Part shown: positions 22,252 to 30,443 of the stretch, piece by piece
Layout: each line of letters opens with the position of its first letter
Numbering within the stretch: the stretch's first letter is position 1
Source of the DNA: a virus
DNA: 43,728 bases
Direction: 5' to 3' (one strand)
Virus record (IMG/VR): IMGVR_UViG_3300031565_000093
Location: 1 to 43,728 of that record
Notes under the pieces: model-generated
What the model was told of the DNA's origin: nothing
What the model saw: only the letters and a program-made list of their open reading frames with translations
Databases searched by the model: none
Program-made: the position numbers and the translations under genes

Positions 22252-22454
22252 AGTACTCGTCAATTGATGGTTGGCACGTAGTAGGGCATTGCCCCAGATG
22301 CGGTGCGCCTATATGGGGCAAGAGCGCCTACGACGGCACGGGCGAAAACATGTATCCGTGCCCGAAGATTGAACGTAGCTGTACGTGTTTTCCAGACAGC
22401 ACGAAGACGGGCGGCAGGCGGCCGGAGGAGCTACAGGAAGGAGAGCCCGGTTGA
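22248..22454 (+). CDS. Small zinc-ribbon protein
   Basis: The 68-residue frame starts at ATG 22248 (ATGA overlap). Cysteines occur as CPRCG (15-18), CP (38) and CTC (45-47), with GAPIWGKSAYDG between, a plausible four-Cys zinc site. The end is Gly/Arg/Glu-rich. Part of the early small-gene array; function unknown. Confidence 0.6.
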   Translation: MKYSSIDGWHVVGHCPRCGAPIWGKSAYDGTGENMYPCPKIERSCTCFPDSTKTGGRRPEELQEGEPG

Positions 22455-22729
22455 TTCAGCGAAAGGGAGTCAGGGCAGCACTGCTCGAGGACGAGAGGAA
22501 ATCTCTCCGGCGCTGCCTTCGCTGCGATCGGTGCTGGTTCACGGATCGGTGCCATCGCATCTGCCCCGAGTGCTCCAAGATAAACGAACGCCTGGCGGCC
22601 AGGGCGATGTGCGTGCGATACGGCGTGGCGATCCCGGAAGGCGCAAACATCGAGCAGAGAGGAGATGGAGATGGATTGCACGAATTCGAATCTGCCGCCA
22701 GGGTTTGCCCCCCAGGCGGCGGGGCTTGA
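22451..22729 (+). CDS. Zinc-finger protein with TTG start
   Basis: The frame runs upstream, but TTG 22451 has a good AAGGAGAG site and overlaps the previous stop (TTGA), giving 92 residues. The CLRCDRCWFTDRCHRICPEC block (residues 23-42) is a dense zinc finger of a type frequent in phage early and regulatory proteins. The C-terminal 40 residues are Gly/Glu-rich and look unstructured. A DNA-binding role is likely but unproven. Confidence 0.6.
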   Translation: MIQRKGVRAALLEDERKSLRRCLRCDRCWFTDRCHRICPECSKINERLAARAMCVRYGVAIPEGANIEQRGDGDGLHEFESAARVCPPGGGA

Positions 22730-22868
22730 CGAGCCTGACGACGAGGAAGTACTCGAGTGGGCGCTGCGGCACTACCCGGAAGCCATGCGGCAGGCCGCAC
22801 GCAGGATCGCCGACGCGCATCCCGTCGAGTTCAACGATGCGTTTAGGCGCAGGGGGGGGCGAGGATGA
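22671..22868 (+). CDS. Hypothetical small acidic protein
   Basis: About 65 residues from ATG 22671, or 67 from ATG 22665; both lie after AGAGGAGA. A Pro/Gly-rich front is followed by an acidic helix (DEPDDEEVLEWALRHYPEAM) and a basic end (FRRRGGRG). It overlaps the neighbours on both sides. Not recognised. Confidence 0.5.
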   Translation: MDCTNSNLPPGFAPQAAGLDEPDDEEVLEWALRHYPEAMRQAARRIADAHPVEFNDAFRRRGGRG

Positions 22869-23707
22869 GCCGCCAGACAGCAGGCGGACTGGAGCTTCAC
22901 TGGTCGGAGATAAGAATGCTCCAGGACTGCGGCGAGCAATACCGGCGCCGTTACGTCAAGGGCGAGAAGATTCCTCCGGGAATCGCCATCCTGATCGGGA
23001 TTGGCACTCACGCGGCCATCGCCGCCGACTTGAACAGGAAAATCGCCACGGGCGAGCTGGCGCCGCAGGACGAGATCAAGACCGTCGCCCGCGACGTCAT
23101 AGCGGAGTACTTCGCCGATGGCAATTTCTCGCTATCGCGGGACGAGCGGGCCCTGAAGGCGAAGCGGGCGTGGCGGGATGAGACCATTGATATGGCCGTC
23201 GTCCTGAGCGCGCTCCATCACCAGCGGCTGGCGCCGAAGATACGCCCGATCAAGAACGGCATCGAGCGGTCGTGGCTGGTGGATGTGCCGGGGGAGGGCT
23301 TCAAACTGGGCGGCACGCTCGATATCCAGGAGCGGACCTGCGTGCGCGACACCAAGACCGCTGGCAAAACACCTTCCCGCGACGCCGCGGATAGGAGCGA
23401 TCAGCTGAGCATGTACGCCCTGGCGGTGAAGGTGCTCGATGGCAAGGCCCCGAAGAGCGTGCGGTTGGACGCCCTGGTGAAACTCAAGACGCCGAAGGCG
23501 GTGAGCCTCGAGAGCGCGCGCACCGACGCTGATTTTCGTGTCCTGCTGGCGCGTGTGACGGCAGCCGTCAGCGCGATCCGCGCGGGCATCTTCGTGCCGG
23601 CGAATCGAGATTACTGGAAATGCGACGAACGGTATTGTGGCTACGCAGCGACATGCCCCTATTTCCGGGGCAGGATTCAGGTGAGGACAGGAGGAGGTGA
23701 GGCATGA
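22865..23707 (+). CDS. Cas4/RecB-like PD-(D/E)XK exonuclease with Fe-S Cys set
   Basis: The 280-residue protein has the nuclease signature D153 (GGTLDIQ), D162-T-K164 (RDTKTAG) and the Q-x3-Y motif (DQLSMYAL) typical of the RecB/Cas4 branch. Four cysteines in the right places, C22 near the front and C253, C258 and C264 at the end (CGYAATCPYF), predict an iron-sulfur cluster as in Cas4 and AddB. Such phage enzymes resect double-strand ends for recombination. The next gene, overlapping by four bases, is the likely annealing partner. Confidence 0.88.
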   Translation: MSRQTAGGLELHWSEIRMLQDCGEQYRRRYVKGEKIPPGIAILIGIGTHAAIAADLNRKIATGELAPQDEIKTVARDVIAEYFADGNFSLSRDERALKAKRAWRDETIDMAVVLSALHHQRLAPKIRPIKNGIERSWLVDVPGEGFKLGGTLDIQERTCVRDTKTAGKTPSRDAADRSDQLSMYALAVKVLDGKAPKSVRLDALVKLKTPKAVSLESARTDADFRVLLARVTAAVSAIRAGIFVPANRDYWKCDERYCGYAATCPYFRGRIQVRTGGGEA

Positions 23708-25158
23708 GCAAGAGGAAGGCAGAGCAGCAGGCGGGATCAGATGCACACCTGCCAGGACAACAGGCGGGGATGGGCATGGCCGTCCACGCGGCGACGGCAT
23801 CCGCCCCGGCGATCGCAGGAGCGGCTGCGGCCGCACGAGCCGAGATCGAGGCGGCCTACGCGATAGCTCTACATCGGCCGCGGAACGTGATGGACGCCAG
23901 GCAGCGCATCTTGGGGACGTGTTCGCGGCCGCGCTTTGCGGCGAATGTGTCGGCGGTCTACAGAAAGCCAGTGGGCGGCGGCCAAGAGATCGAGGGCCCG
24001 GGGATACGGCTTGCGGAGGAGTTCGCCCGCAGCATGGGGAATATCCGGGCGATGTCAGAGGTACGCCGCGATGACGACGAGGTGCGGGAGGTGGTGGTGT
24101 GGGTGACGGATCTCGAAACGAACACCACGTTTTCCGAGCCCGTTTCTCTCCAGCGAACCCTCGAGCGGAGAACTACACGCGAGGGCCAGGTAGTCATAGG
24201 CCAGCGGGAAACATCGCGGGGCAACACGGTTTATATCGTCAGGGCTACGGACGACGAGATGGCGATCAAAACGAAGGCGGGCGTGAGTAAGGCGCTGCGG
24301 AATTGTATCTTGCGGCTGATGCCTCAAGACATCGTCGAGGAGGCCGTCGAGACCATCAAGAGAATCAGGCGGGCAGAGATCGCCGAAGACCCGCTGGCGG
24401 CCAGCAAGAAACTTGCAGACGCATTCGGGCGGCTGGGCGTGAAGCCAAGCGACCTCGAGGTGTATCTCGGTCGACCGCTGCAGAATGCCAGCACGGGCCA
24501 GCTCGACGAGCTGCGATCCGTATACGCAGCCATCCGGGATGAGGAGACCACGTGGGCGGCGGTGATCGATAACAAGACGGGCGGGAGGACGCGCGAGAAG
24601 GGCACGCTCAGGCCGGACGATCTGGCACCGCCCGATGGTTCGGGACCGCCGAAACGCACGCGGGAGCCCGCGAATAACTGGAAGGGCATCCCCGAGCAGA
24701 TCGCGGCGTACGGCAACGCTGCAGGTTGGAGCCCGGTGGACGTACGGACGATCATCCAGGCGGCTGTGGGCGACAAGAGGCCCTCCAGGTTGTCGAAGGC
24801 GGACATCGCCACGGTCATGGCTGCCATGAAGCAGCGGAATGGCGCTAGGGCGCACGAAGGCAATGGGGCGCCCAATGGGGCAGGGACCTCCCCAAAGGCC
24901 CACGTGGGCGATCTTGGGGCCTCCCAGCCGCCTGGAAACGGGCCCACGGCAACAAAGCCCGGACCGGCGACGCCCGCGAAGCCGCCCGAGGAGCCTGAGA
25001 TTGAAATGCCATCTGACGTCAGGAAGGCTAAAGAGGCGATGTGGGTGCCCGGCAGCAATATCGTTGCGTACTGCAAGGAGCACTTCGACAAGGAGCCTTC
25101 AAAACTGACGAAACCTGAGCGGGTGGAAGTGATTACCTGGATCATGCACAGCAGATAA
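23704..25158 (+). CDS. Conserved phage protein, putative recombination partner
   Basis: A 484-residue protein. Residues 35-230 have the pattern of a conserved phage family (EIEAAYAIALHRPRN, QRILGTCSRPRFA, EGPGIRLAEEFARSMGN, VRATDDEMAIKTKAGVSKA) usually located beside Cas4/RecB-like nucleases, which suggests a single-strand annealing or mediator role; this is from memory of gene neighbourhoods, not a proven function. Residues 300-450 are Pro/Gly/Ala-rich linkers, and the end is a short helical domain (SNIVAYCKEHFDKE). Strong AGGAGGTGAGG ribosome site. Confidence 0.65.
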   Translation: MSKRKAEQQAGSDAHLPGQQAGMGMAVHAATASAPAIAGAAAAARAEIEAAYAIALHRPRNVMDARQRILGTCSRPRFAANVSAVYRKPVGGGQEIEGPGIRLAEEFARSMGNIRAMSEVRRDDDEVREVVVWVTDLETNTTFSEPVSLQRTLERRTTREGQVVIGQRETSRGNTVYIVRATDDEMAIKTKAGVSKALRNCILRLMPQDIVEEAVETIKRIRRAEIAEDPLAASKKLADAFGRLGVKPSDLEVYLGRPLQNASTGQLDELRSVYAAIRDEETTWAAVIDNKTGGRTREKGTLRPDDLAPPDGSGPPKRTREPANNWKGIPEQIAAYGNAAGWSPVDVRTIIQAAVGDKRPSRLSKADIATVMAAMKQRNGARAHEGNGAPNGAGTSPKAHVGDLGASQPPGNGPTATKPGPATPAKPPEEPEIEMPSDVRKAKEAMWVPGSNIVAYCKEHFDKEPSKLTKPERVEVITWIMHSR

Positions 25159-25180
25159 CGTTGCCGGTTGGGGGGCAGAA

Positions 25181-25219
25181 GGGGCTGGCTCTGGCTGCGA
25201 CCAGGGGAGGGCCAGCCCC
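25181..25219 (+). other. Intergenic hairpin
   Basis: GGGGCTGGC (25181-25189) pairs with GCCAGCCCC (25211-25219) in the 82-base gap before the replication-type gene. No T run follows. It may protect the upstream message or be a weak terminator. Confidence 0.4.
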
Positions 25220-25240
25220 GCACAGACAGGAGATACGCGA

Positions 25241-26116
25241 GTGGCGTCCGCAGACGAGACCTATTGCAGAGTTGACGTCAATTTCATTCTCACCGATCCG
25301 CGCTGGTTGAACCTATCACATGAAGCGAAGGCGCTCTACATGACTGTCTGGGCCACGGCCGTATTCCTGCGACGCGAAAGGCTTCCGAAGATGTACGGCC
25401 TCGGGCACTTCGCGCGCTTGCTCGGATTATCTCGGCATAAGGCGGGCACAAGCTTGGCAGAACTGTTACCGAAGAAGGGCGGATCAGGGCTACTGTATCG
25501 CGACCGCGCAGGTTGCATAACTGTATGTGGGGTAAGGAGTAAGCACAAAAGGTTGCCGTGGAACGACGAGACCCCTATGGGGAGGATAGCCGGAGGCTAT
25601 CCGGCTACGCGCGCGAAGGGAAGAGGGAGAGGGAGAGTAAGAGTAAGAGAAGAAGGGAAAGAGGGAACTAATAACACCAGACCGCGCGCACGCGAGGACA
25701 GCGCTTCCCTTCCGAGAGAGATCGATCATGAAAGTTCCCCGTCCCCAACAGCGGAGGAGAAGCGATATCTGAAGAGATGCAACGTGCTCCGTTCTGCGTT
25801 GCGGTCATCGCTCGCCAACCGCTACAAGAACATGAAGCATCTTGGCAAGGAGACTGCGGCCCTCAAAATCGTGATCGCCTTAGTCGAGCGGCTCCTTGGA
25901 AAGCGCGGGATCGATCACATGACCTGTGATATGGCCGTGAGTGCATGCCTAGTGGAAGTACCTCGCGCCTGGCGGGGCTTCAACAAGATGCTCGAGGCCA
26001 AGGGCGCGAAGCAGAAGGCCCCGCCCTTCTATGCCACCAATTTTGCGCGGAAGGCATTCCTGGCATTCCTGGAGGAGCGTCTGGAAAGCCTATCGATACC
26101 GGAGCGCTTTAGATGA
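25241..26116 (+). CDS. Replication-initiator-like winged-helix protein
   Basis: GTG 25241 after ACAGGAGAT gives 291 residues. The first 95 residues (YCRVDVNFILTDPRWLNLSHEAKALY ... GLSRHKAGTSLAELL, quoted in pieces) match the winged-helix front seen in phage replisome organisers. A long basic disordered linker follows (KGRGRGRVRVREEGKEG), then a helical C-terminal domain (YKNMKHLGKETAALKIVIAL). It resembles the gene at 31341 in plan. Probably binds origin DNA or recruits host helicase; no helicase loader is seen in the window. Confidence 0.6.
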   Translation: MASADETYCRVDVNFILTDPRWLNLSHEAKALYMTVWATAVFLRRERLPKMYGLGHFARLLGLSRHKAGTSLAELLPKKGGSGLLYRDRAGCITVCGVRSKHKRLPWNDETPMGRIAGGYPATRAKGRGRGRVRVREEGKEGTNNTRPRAREDSASLPREIDHESSPSPTAEEKRYLKRCNVLRSALRSSLANRYKNMKHLGKETAALKIVIALVERLLGKRGIDHMTCDMAVSACLVEVPRAWRGFNKMLEAKGAKQKAPPFYATNFARKAFLAFLEERLESLSIPERFR

Positions 26117-26130
26117 GAGGAAGATAAAGC

Positions 26131-26898
26131 ATGGCAACCAGCGCCGACCTATTCGAACTTATGAGGACGAACGGCCAGCGGATAGACAAGGCGGATCAGG
26201 GATATTGGCAGAGGTTCATCGAAGAGTTCGCGGCTGACCGGGTGATCAGAGCGTACAAAGAATTCATCGGGCGCGAGGACTATAGCGGACGGGAAGTGCA
26301 GCAGCACGAGCTGCGACCGCTCCTTACGCGATACAAGAGGGACGAGGAGGGAAAAGCCAAGGATATTCAGCACCAAAGCAAGGAGCACCCGATCTACCCG
26401 TGGTTGATCGACGTCCGCGGTATCGGGCCGGTGCTGGCGGGGGGCTTGCTTGCCTTGATTGGCGACATCGGGCGGTTCGATACCGTATCGAAGCTGTGGG
26501 CCTACGCCGGGATGCATGTGATCGACGGAAAAGCGCCGAAGCTCGAGCGGGGGAAAAGGGCGAATTGGAACAGTACGCTGCGGACCCTCTGCTGGAAGCT
26601 CGGCGAATCGTTCGTCAAGGCCGGCGGTCAATATCGGGAGCTGTACGACGCCTACAAGAAGCGCGACCGCGCGAAGCATCCGGAGAAGCTAAACAGCGGC
26701 CGCAAGAGCCGCAAGGGCAAAGCGATCTGGATGTATACGGACGGGCACATTCACGCCAGGGCGAAGCGGTACGCGGTCAAGATTTTGCTGTCGCATCTGT
26801 GGGAGTACTGGCGGCTGTTCGAAGGGCTGGCGGTCCGCGAGCCTTACGCCATCGAGGTGCTGGGCCATACTGGCAAGATCGAGCCGGAGGCGCATTGA
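26131..26898 (+). CDS. Stand-alone IS110-type (Tnp20) helix-hairpin-helix protein
   Basis: The 255-residue protein carries the C-terminal half of IS110/IS116 transposases: VRGIGPVLAGGLLALIGDIG (residues 95-114) then RFDTVSKLWAYAGM, followed by a helix pair (GKRANWNSTLRTLCWKLGES). The N-terminal DEDD (RuvC-like) catalytic domain of IS110 enzymes is absent, and the Ser-rich segment that holds their catalytic serine is not visible. So it is probably a DNA-structure-binding protein, not an active transposase. It sits two genes before a separate RuvC-like protein, so the two activities may act in trans. ATG 26131 follows AGAGGAAGA. Confidence 0.8.
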   Translation: MATSADLFELMRTNGQRIDKADQGYWQRFIEEFAADRVIRAYKEFIGREDYSGREVQQHELRPLLTRYKRDEEGKAKDIQHQSKEHPIYPWLIDVRGIGPVLAGGLLALIGDIGRFDTVSKLWAYAGMHVIDGKAPKLERGKRANWNSTLRTLCWKLGESFVKAGGQYRELYDAYKKRDRAKHPEKLNSGRKSRKGKAIWMYTDGHIHARAKRYAVKILLSHLWEYWRLFEGLAVREPYAIEVLGHTGKIEPEAH

Positions 26899-27278
26899 TG
26901 GTTGAAGCACATGGCTGGCTGCCGGTCGGTGTCGTGATGGACCCCCGCGCGAAGCCGGGAGGTCTGTGGCCGTATAGCACTGTGCCGGAGCCGTGGCATG
27001 CGGATGAGGACAGCAAGGACCGCGAGGGCAGGTACTTGGTGCATAGGTGGATCGTGAGCGCCGGATACCATCGGCCGAGCAGCAACCACTACCTCCTGCG
27101 CATTGCGAAAATGTGCCTGCCTTACTGGCCTTGGCATGAGGGTTTCTGGGTGCTCATGGCCGAGAACGGCAGAATCATTGGACGCTGGACTTGTCAGTGG
27201 TTGGGCGCGGCTCCACTGCCGCAAATGGCCAAGCCGCCCACCGAGTGGGCACAAAAGCGGATCGCGGAGGAAATCTGA
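26898..27278 (+). CDS. Hypothetical Trp-rich protein
   Basis: A 126-residue protein coupled by TGATG to the previous gene and by the same overlap to the RuvC-like gene. It is strikingly rich in Trp and His (YWPWHEGFWVLMAENGRIIG). No signal, membrane span or cysteine set. Not recognised; its tight coupling suggests a role with the two recombination-type neighbours. Confidence 0.55.
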   Translation: MVEAHGWLPVGVVMDPRAKPGGLWPYSTVPEPWHADEDSKDREGRYLVHRWIVSAGYHRPSSNHYLLRIAKMCLPYWPWHEGFWVLMAENGRIIGRWTCQWLGAAPLPQMAKPPTEWAQKRIAEEI

Positions 27279-27817
27279 TGGCGGATGCGTTCATTGGTAT
27301 CGACCCGGGGAAGGACGGTGCCCTGGTGGTCCTTCCGGACGAGGACGATAGCGAGGTGAAAGGATTTATCACGCCGATGGGGCCCGCACCTGGAGGTGGC
27401 GGCCGGGAGTACTTGACCAGTGCGATGGCGGGGATCGTGGCTGAGATCTGCAAGGAGTACGACGTGCAGCTGGTGGCAATTGAGCGCGGGCTGGCGAGAC
27501 GTCGCGGAGTTGCCGCCGGAGCTACGAGCATTTACGAGACGGGCTACGGCGTGGCGCTGTGGGTGGGCATGGCGGCGATGAGTTTCCTGAGGTATGTCGA
27601 GGTGCCGCCGGCCGAATGGCATAGCCAGATGACCAGAGCGTGGCCAGGCGGGACGAAGGAGCGGGCTATTGCCTGCGTGACACAATTACTGCCGCAGCTG
27701 GAGTTGGCACCTGGCGATCGGCGGGTGCCGCATACGGGGCTTGCGGATGCCGGGTGCCTCGCCATGTTGGCCCAGAAAAGTTGGAACCGGCACATGAAGT
27801 TACGAGAAAGGAGGTGA
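27278..27817 (+). CDS. RuvC-like Holliday junction resolvase
   Basis: The 179-residue protein has the RNase H-fold marks of RuvC: D9 in FIGIDPGKDGA, E69 in LVAIERG, and D157 in HTGLADAGCLAML, with length near that of RuvC (about 170). Such phage enzymes cut branched DNA before packaging or during recombination. ATG 27278 overlaps the previous stop. The C-terminal end is basic (NRHMKLRERR). Confidence 0.88.
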   Translation: MADAFIGIDPGKDGALVVLPDEDDSEVKGFITPMGPAPGGGGREYLTSAMAGIVAEICKEYDVQLVAIERGLARRRGVAAGATSIYETGYGVALWVGMAAMSFLRYVEVPPAEWHSQMTRAWPGGTKERAIACVTQLLPQLELAPGDRRVPHTGLADAGCLAMLAQKSWNRHMKLRERR

Positions 27818-27822
27818 TGCAC

Positions 27823-27999
27823 ATGATGTGCCCACTGCAGACGGCAGGGATGTGCGCGAACCCGCAGCAGGAGGAGCCGATTGGCTGCGACAAGGAAAAC
27901 TGCGCATGGTGGGACCAGGGGTGGGAGAAGTGCGCGGTTCTGATTTTGGCCGAAGGCGTTAGGCGAATTGAGGAGCTGGCGCAGAAGCAGGTACGTTGA
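27823..27999 (+). CDS. Small Cys-rich protein
   Basis: ATG 27823 has the best spacing to AAAGGAGGTG and gives 58 residues. Cysteines at 3, 11, 22, 27 and 38 in the pattern MMCPLQTAGMC ... GCDKENCAWW suggest a small metal site, and the end is a helix (VRRIEELAQKQV). This outline is common among phage and bacterial small zinc proteins of unknown role. Confidence 0.55.
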   Translation: MMCPLQTAGMCANPQQEEPIGCDKENCAWWDQGWEKCAVLILAEGVRRIEELAQKQVR

Positions 28000-28011
28000 A
28001 AGGAGGACGAG

Positions 28012-28281
28012 ATGGACAAGGCGTGCGCGAAGATATTCGTTCATGAGGACCCGACAGGGAGCAGCATCCATAGCTGCTTCATCAAGAAGTGCAAGAGGCG
28101 GCCGACGGTATTTCTGAGGACTGTTCGAGAGGAGTCAAAGGAGGAGTGGATTCCGACGTGCCGGGTTCACACAAGCCAAGTGGCCGGGCTGGTCGGTGGC
28201 GGCCTTGCTGGTGATGAAGAAAGGCGACGACCCCAATCAGCCGCGGCTGTTCGATGGCGCAGAAGAAGGCCAATGACCTGA
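28012..28281 (+). CDS. Small protein with possible frameshift at its end
   Basis: An 89-residue frame with a GAAAGGAGG site. The first 55 residues look genuine (SSIHSCFIKKCKRRPTVFLR, then WIPTCRVH), with Cys and His that could bind zinc. After about 28175 this frame becomes Gly- and Arg-rich and unlikely, while the +1 frame reads KWPGWSVAALLVMKKGDD and DPNQPRLFDGAEEGQ then stops, which looks more natural. A one-base indel, real or from sequencing, is suspected. Confidence 0.45.
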   Translation: MDKACAKIFVHEDPTGSSIHSCFIKKCKRRPTVFLRTVREESKEEWIPTCRVHTSQVAGLVGGGLAGDEERRRPQSAAAVRWRRRRPMT

Positions 28282-28291
28282 AGGATTGAAA

Positions 28292-28334
28292 GCTGGCGTG
28301 TGCCAGCAGAAACGAAGCGGCGGTCTATGCCGCC
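28292..28334 (+). other. Twin tetraloop hairpins before ATPase gene
   Basis: GCTGGC-GTGT-GCCAGC (28292-28307) and GGCGGT-CTAT-GCCGCC (28319-28334, one G-T pair) stand side by side, each followed by AGAAA. They end just before the ribosome site of the ATPase gene and may act as a leader or stability element. Confidence 0.45.
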
Positions 28335-28349
28335 AGAAAGGAGACGGTG

Positions 28350-29576
28350 GTGAAAATCATTCGGATGACGGCAGAGAACATCAAGAAGTTGGTGGTAGTG
28401 GAGATCGAACCCACGGGCAGGGTGATCAAAATCAGCGGCAAGAACAACGCGGGCAAGAGCAGCGTGCTCGACGCGATTTGGTGGGCGTTGGGCGGTGTAC
28501 GCAACGTCCAAGACCAACCGATCCGCGAAGGCCAAAAGAAGGGCAGCGTGACGCTTGACCTTGGCGACCTGATCGTGACCAGGCGATTCAACGCCCGGGA
28601 CGATGGCGGGTACACGACGAGCTTGACGGTTGAAAACGCCGCCGATGGCGCACGATACCAGAAAGCGCAGGCCATGCTGGACGGCCTGGTTGGGCGGCTG
28701 GCGTTTGATCCGCTGGATTTCATGCGCATGGATTGCCATGCCCAGCTGGCAACGCTGAAGGAGCTGGCGGGCATCGACACCACCAAGCTGGATGCGGAAG
28801 CCGAGCGCGTGTACGCCGAGCGCACCAACGTGAACCGCGACGCTGCTAGGCTGCGCCCTGTGGTGAAGGCTGATGAAGAGCAGCTGCCCGAGGGCCACGC
28901 AACGGTAGAGGAAACCGCCACCGCATTGATGGCCAAGGTAAGTGCTGCACACGATCACAACAATGCGCTCGAGCGGGCGCAGGCGGCACGCGATGAAGCC
29001 TACGCGCGCGTGGCCGATTTGGAGGAAGATTTGCGAACCGCCAAGCTCGCGGAGGTGGAGGCTTTGGATGCCTTGACCAAGCTGGGTGAGGCAGCCGACG
29101 TAGCCACCCTGGAGGAGCAGGTGCGCATGCTGCAGGAGCACAACACCCAGGCGCGCACGTACCAGCGACTGGCAGCCAATTGGGAGGAGCTTGCAAAGCT
29201 CGAGCGCCGCGCCAAATCGTGCAGCACCCGCCTGACAAACATCGAGGCGCGCAAGGCCGCGATGGTGCAGGAGAGCAACCTGCCGCTGCCGGGCCTGGCG
29301 CTGGGCGACGACTGCGTGATGTACGGCGACGTGCCGCTGGATCAAGCGGGCAGCGCGGAGCAGCTGCGCGTGAGCATGGCAATGGCCATGGCCCTGCATC
29401 CGAAGCTGCGCGTGATCCGGATAACCGACGGCAGCCTGCTGGATGCCGATAGCATGGCCGTGATTGAAGGCATGGCCGCAGGCGAAGATTGGCAGGTGTG
29501 GGTTGAGGTTGTGGACGAAAGCGGCAAGGTTGGCATCGTGATGGAAGACGGCCAGGTGGCCAAGGTGAACGAGTGA
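28350..29576 (+). CDS. SbcC/RecF-like AAA ATPase
   Basis: A 408-residue SMC-type ATPase from GTG 28350 (GTG 28347 is also possible). Walker A is ISGKNNAGKSSVLDAIWWAL near residues 29-48. Two coiled-coil arms follow (about 150-310, with LEEQVRMLQEHNTQARTYQR). The C-terminal half-site has the signature-like AEQLRVSMAMAMALHPKLRV and RITDGSLLDADS. Such phage proteins load or guide nucleases and annealing proteins at DNA ends, and it probably works with the Cas4-like nuclease encoded upstream. Walker B is degenerate (RVIRITDG), so strong ATP turnover is uncertain. Confidence 0.82.
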   Translation: MKIIRMTAENIKKLVVVEIEPTGRVIKISGKNNAGKSSVLDAIWWALGGVRNVQDQPIREGQKKGSVTLDLGDLIVTRRFNARDDGGYTTSLTVENAADGARYQKAQAMLDGLVGRLAFDPLDFMRMDCHAQLATLKELAGIDTTKLDAEAERVYAERTNVNRDAARLRPVVKADEEQLPEGHATVEETATALMAKVSAAHDHNNALERAQAARDEAYARVADLEEDLRTAKLAEVEALDALTKLGEAADVATLEEQVRMLQEHNTQARTYQRLAANWEELAKLERRAKSCSTRLTNIEARKAAMVQESNLPLPGLALGDDCVMYGDVPLDQAGSAEQLRVSMAMAMALHPKLRVIRITDGSLLDADSMAVIEGMAAGEDWQVWVEVVDESGKVGIVMEDGQVAKVNE

Positions 29577-29941
29577 ACGTAGCCATAGACGTGAAGGTAC
29601 TACGCGAAGCAGAGGGTCCAGGCAGCCTGGGTTGCGTGCTGGGCTGGTGGGCCAAAGGGCACCATGATCCGTTTGTGTTCATTGCCGCGATTCAGAGATG
29701 CAGCCGGTGGGACTGGCGCGACGTCGCACGCAAGGCGCTGGGTATACACTGCACGATCCGCCTTGACGAGAGCAAGGTGGCACATGGGTACTTTCGTGCC
29801 ACGCCTTATGGGGCAGGCGAGGAGGGCTGCTGGTTCTGGACGCCGTGTGGACGCGGCCGCGGCGCAGCGCCGGTGACGATCCTGGACTTGCAGGACTGCG
29901 TGGTCTACGAAGTGCGGCCCGAGAAGGAGGTGGCCACGTGA
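29573..29941 (+). CDS. Hypothetical 122-residue protein
   Basis: Starts at GTG overlapping the ATPase stop (GTGA). Mixed alpha/beta with several Trp and Cys (GCWFWTPCGRGRG) and a strand-like end (VTILDLQDCVVYEVRPE). No family recognised. The coupling to the ATPase gene suggests it belongs to the same recombination or replication unit. Confidence 0.5.
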   Translation: MNVAIDVKVLREAEGPGSLGCVLGWWAKGHHDPFVFIAAIQRCSRWDWRDVARKALGIHCTIRLDESKVAHGYFRATPYGAGEEGCWFWTPCGRGRGAAPVTILDLQDCVVYEVRPEKEVAT

Positions 29942-30162
29942 CCAAGGCCAAGAGCCACATACTGATCAAGCCGGTGGGCACTATACCCCGCATGCACAAC
30001 GTGTACGCGCGCAGCGACAGCACGTTGATTGGCACGTGCAGCTACTGCCCGCGATGGCGGGAGTACGTGTTTGAGCCTGCGCCAGACACGCAGTGGTCGG
30101 CGGGCTGCCTGGACGAGGTGCGCTGGTTTCTCAGGCGCAAGAACACGGAGGCGAAGAAATGA
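29938..30162 (+). CDS. Hypothetical small protein with CxxC
   Basis: GTG 29938 after GAAGGAGGTGG gives 74 residues. It has CSYC (residues 34-37), one further Cys (57) and basic ends. Possibly a minimal metal-binding protein. Overlaps both neighbours by four bases. Confidence 0.5.
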   Translation: MTKAKSHILIKPVGTIPRMHNVYARSDSTLIGTCSYCPRWREYVFEPAPDTQWSAGCLDEVRWFLRRKNTEAKK

Positions 30163-30443
30163 GCGAGAAATACAGCGACGGCGTGAAGGCGGTGCTGGGT
30201 CTGTTGAAACAGCTAAAGCACGATGGGGTTTTCTATATCATCAACGCAGATGGACCGTGGCGGATAGAAATTGCTGATGACGTTGATGACGGCCTGTCCG
30301 AGATCAAGGCGGCGCTGGCGCGACTTAAGGAACTGGAGGTTTTTATAGCGGGGGAAGCATGGCGCGAAGCTATGCGGCACGGAACTCCAGAACAGGTGGA
30401 GAAACTAACCGCGTTCCTCATAGACAAGGAGCAAGAGCCGTGA
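30159..30443 (+). CDS. Hypothetical helical protein, paralogue A
   Basis: A 94-residue acidic helical protein starting MSEKYSDGVKAVLGLLKQL. The front resembles the next gene product (MTENYSEGAEVAFDAMQSEL), and both share an EIKAAL(A/E) segment, so the two are probably tandem paralogues. No known family; likely an early protein. Confidence 0.5.
   Translation: MSEKYSDGVKAVLGLLKQLKHDGVFYIINADGPWRIEIADDVDDGLSEIKAALARLKELEVFIAGEAWREAMRHGTPEQVEKLTAFLIDKEQEP

Noticed and set aside
24894-24925. A 24-base imperfect inverted similarity between 24.9 kb and 37.75 kb (GGCCCCA-x-GATCGCCC)
   Set aside because: Four or more mismatches and one copy lies in a Pro/Gly coding linker; chance is likely.
25181-25219. 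Rho-independent terminator after the recombination genes
   Set aside because: The stem is good but no T run follows; listed only as a hairpin.
26131-26898. Insertion sequence of the IS110 family
   Set aside because: Only the C-terminal domain is present, no catalytic DEDD domain and no element ends; the gene is coupled to its phage neighbours.
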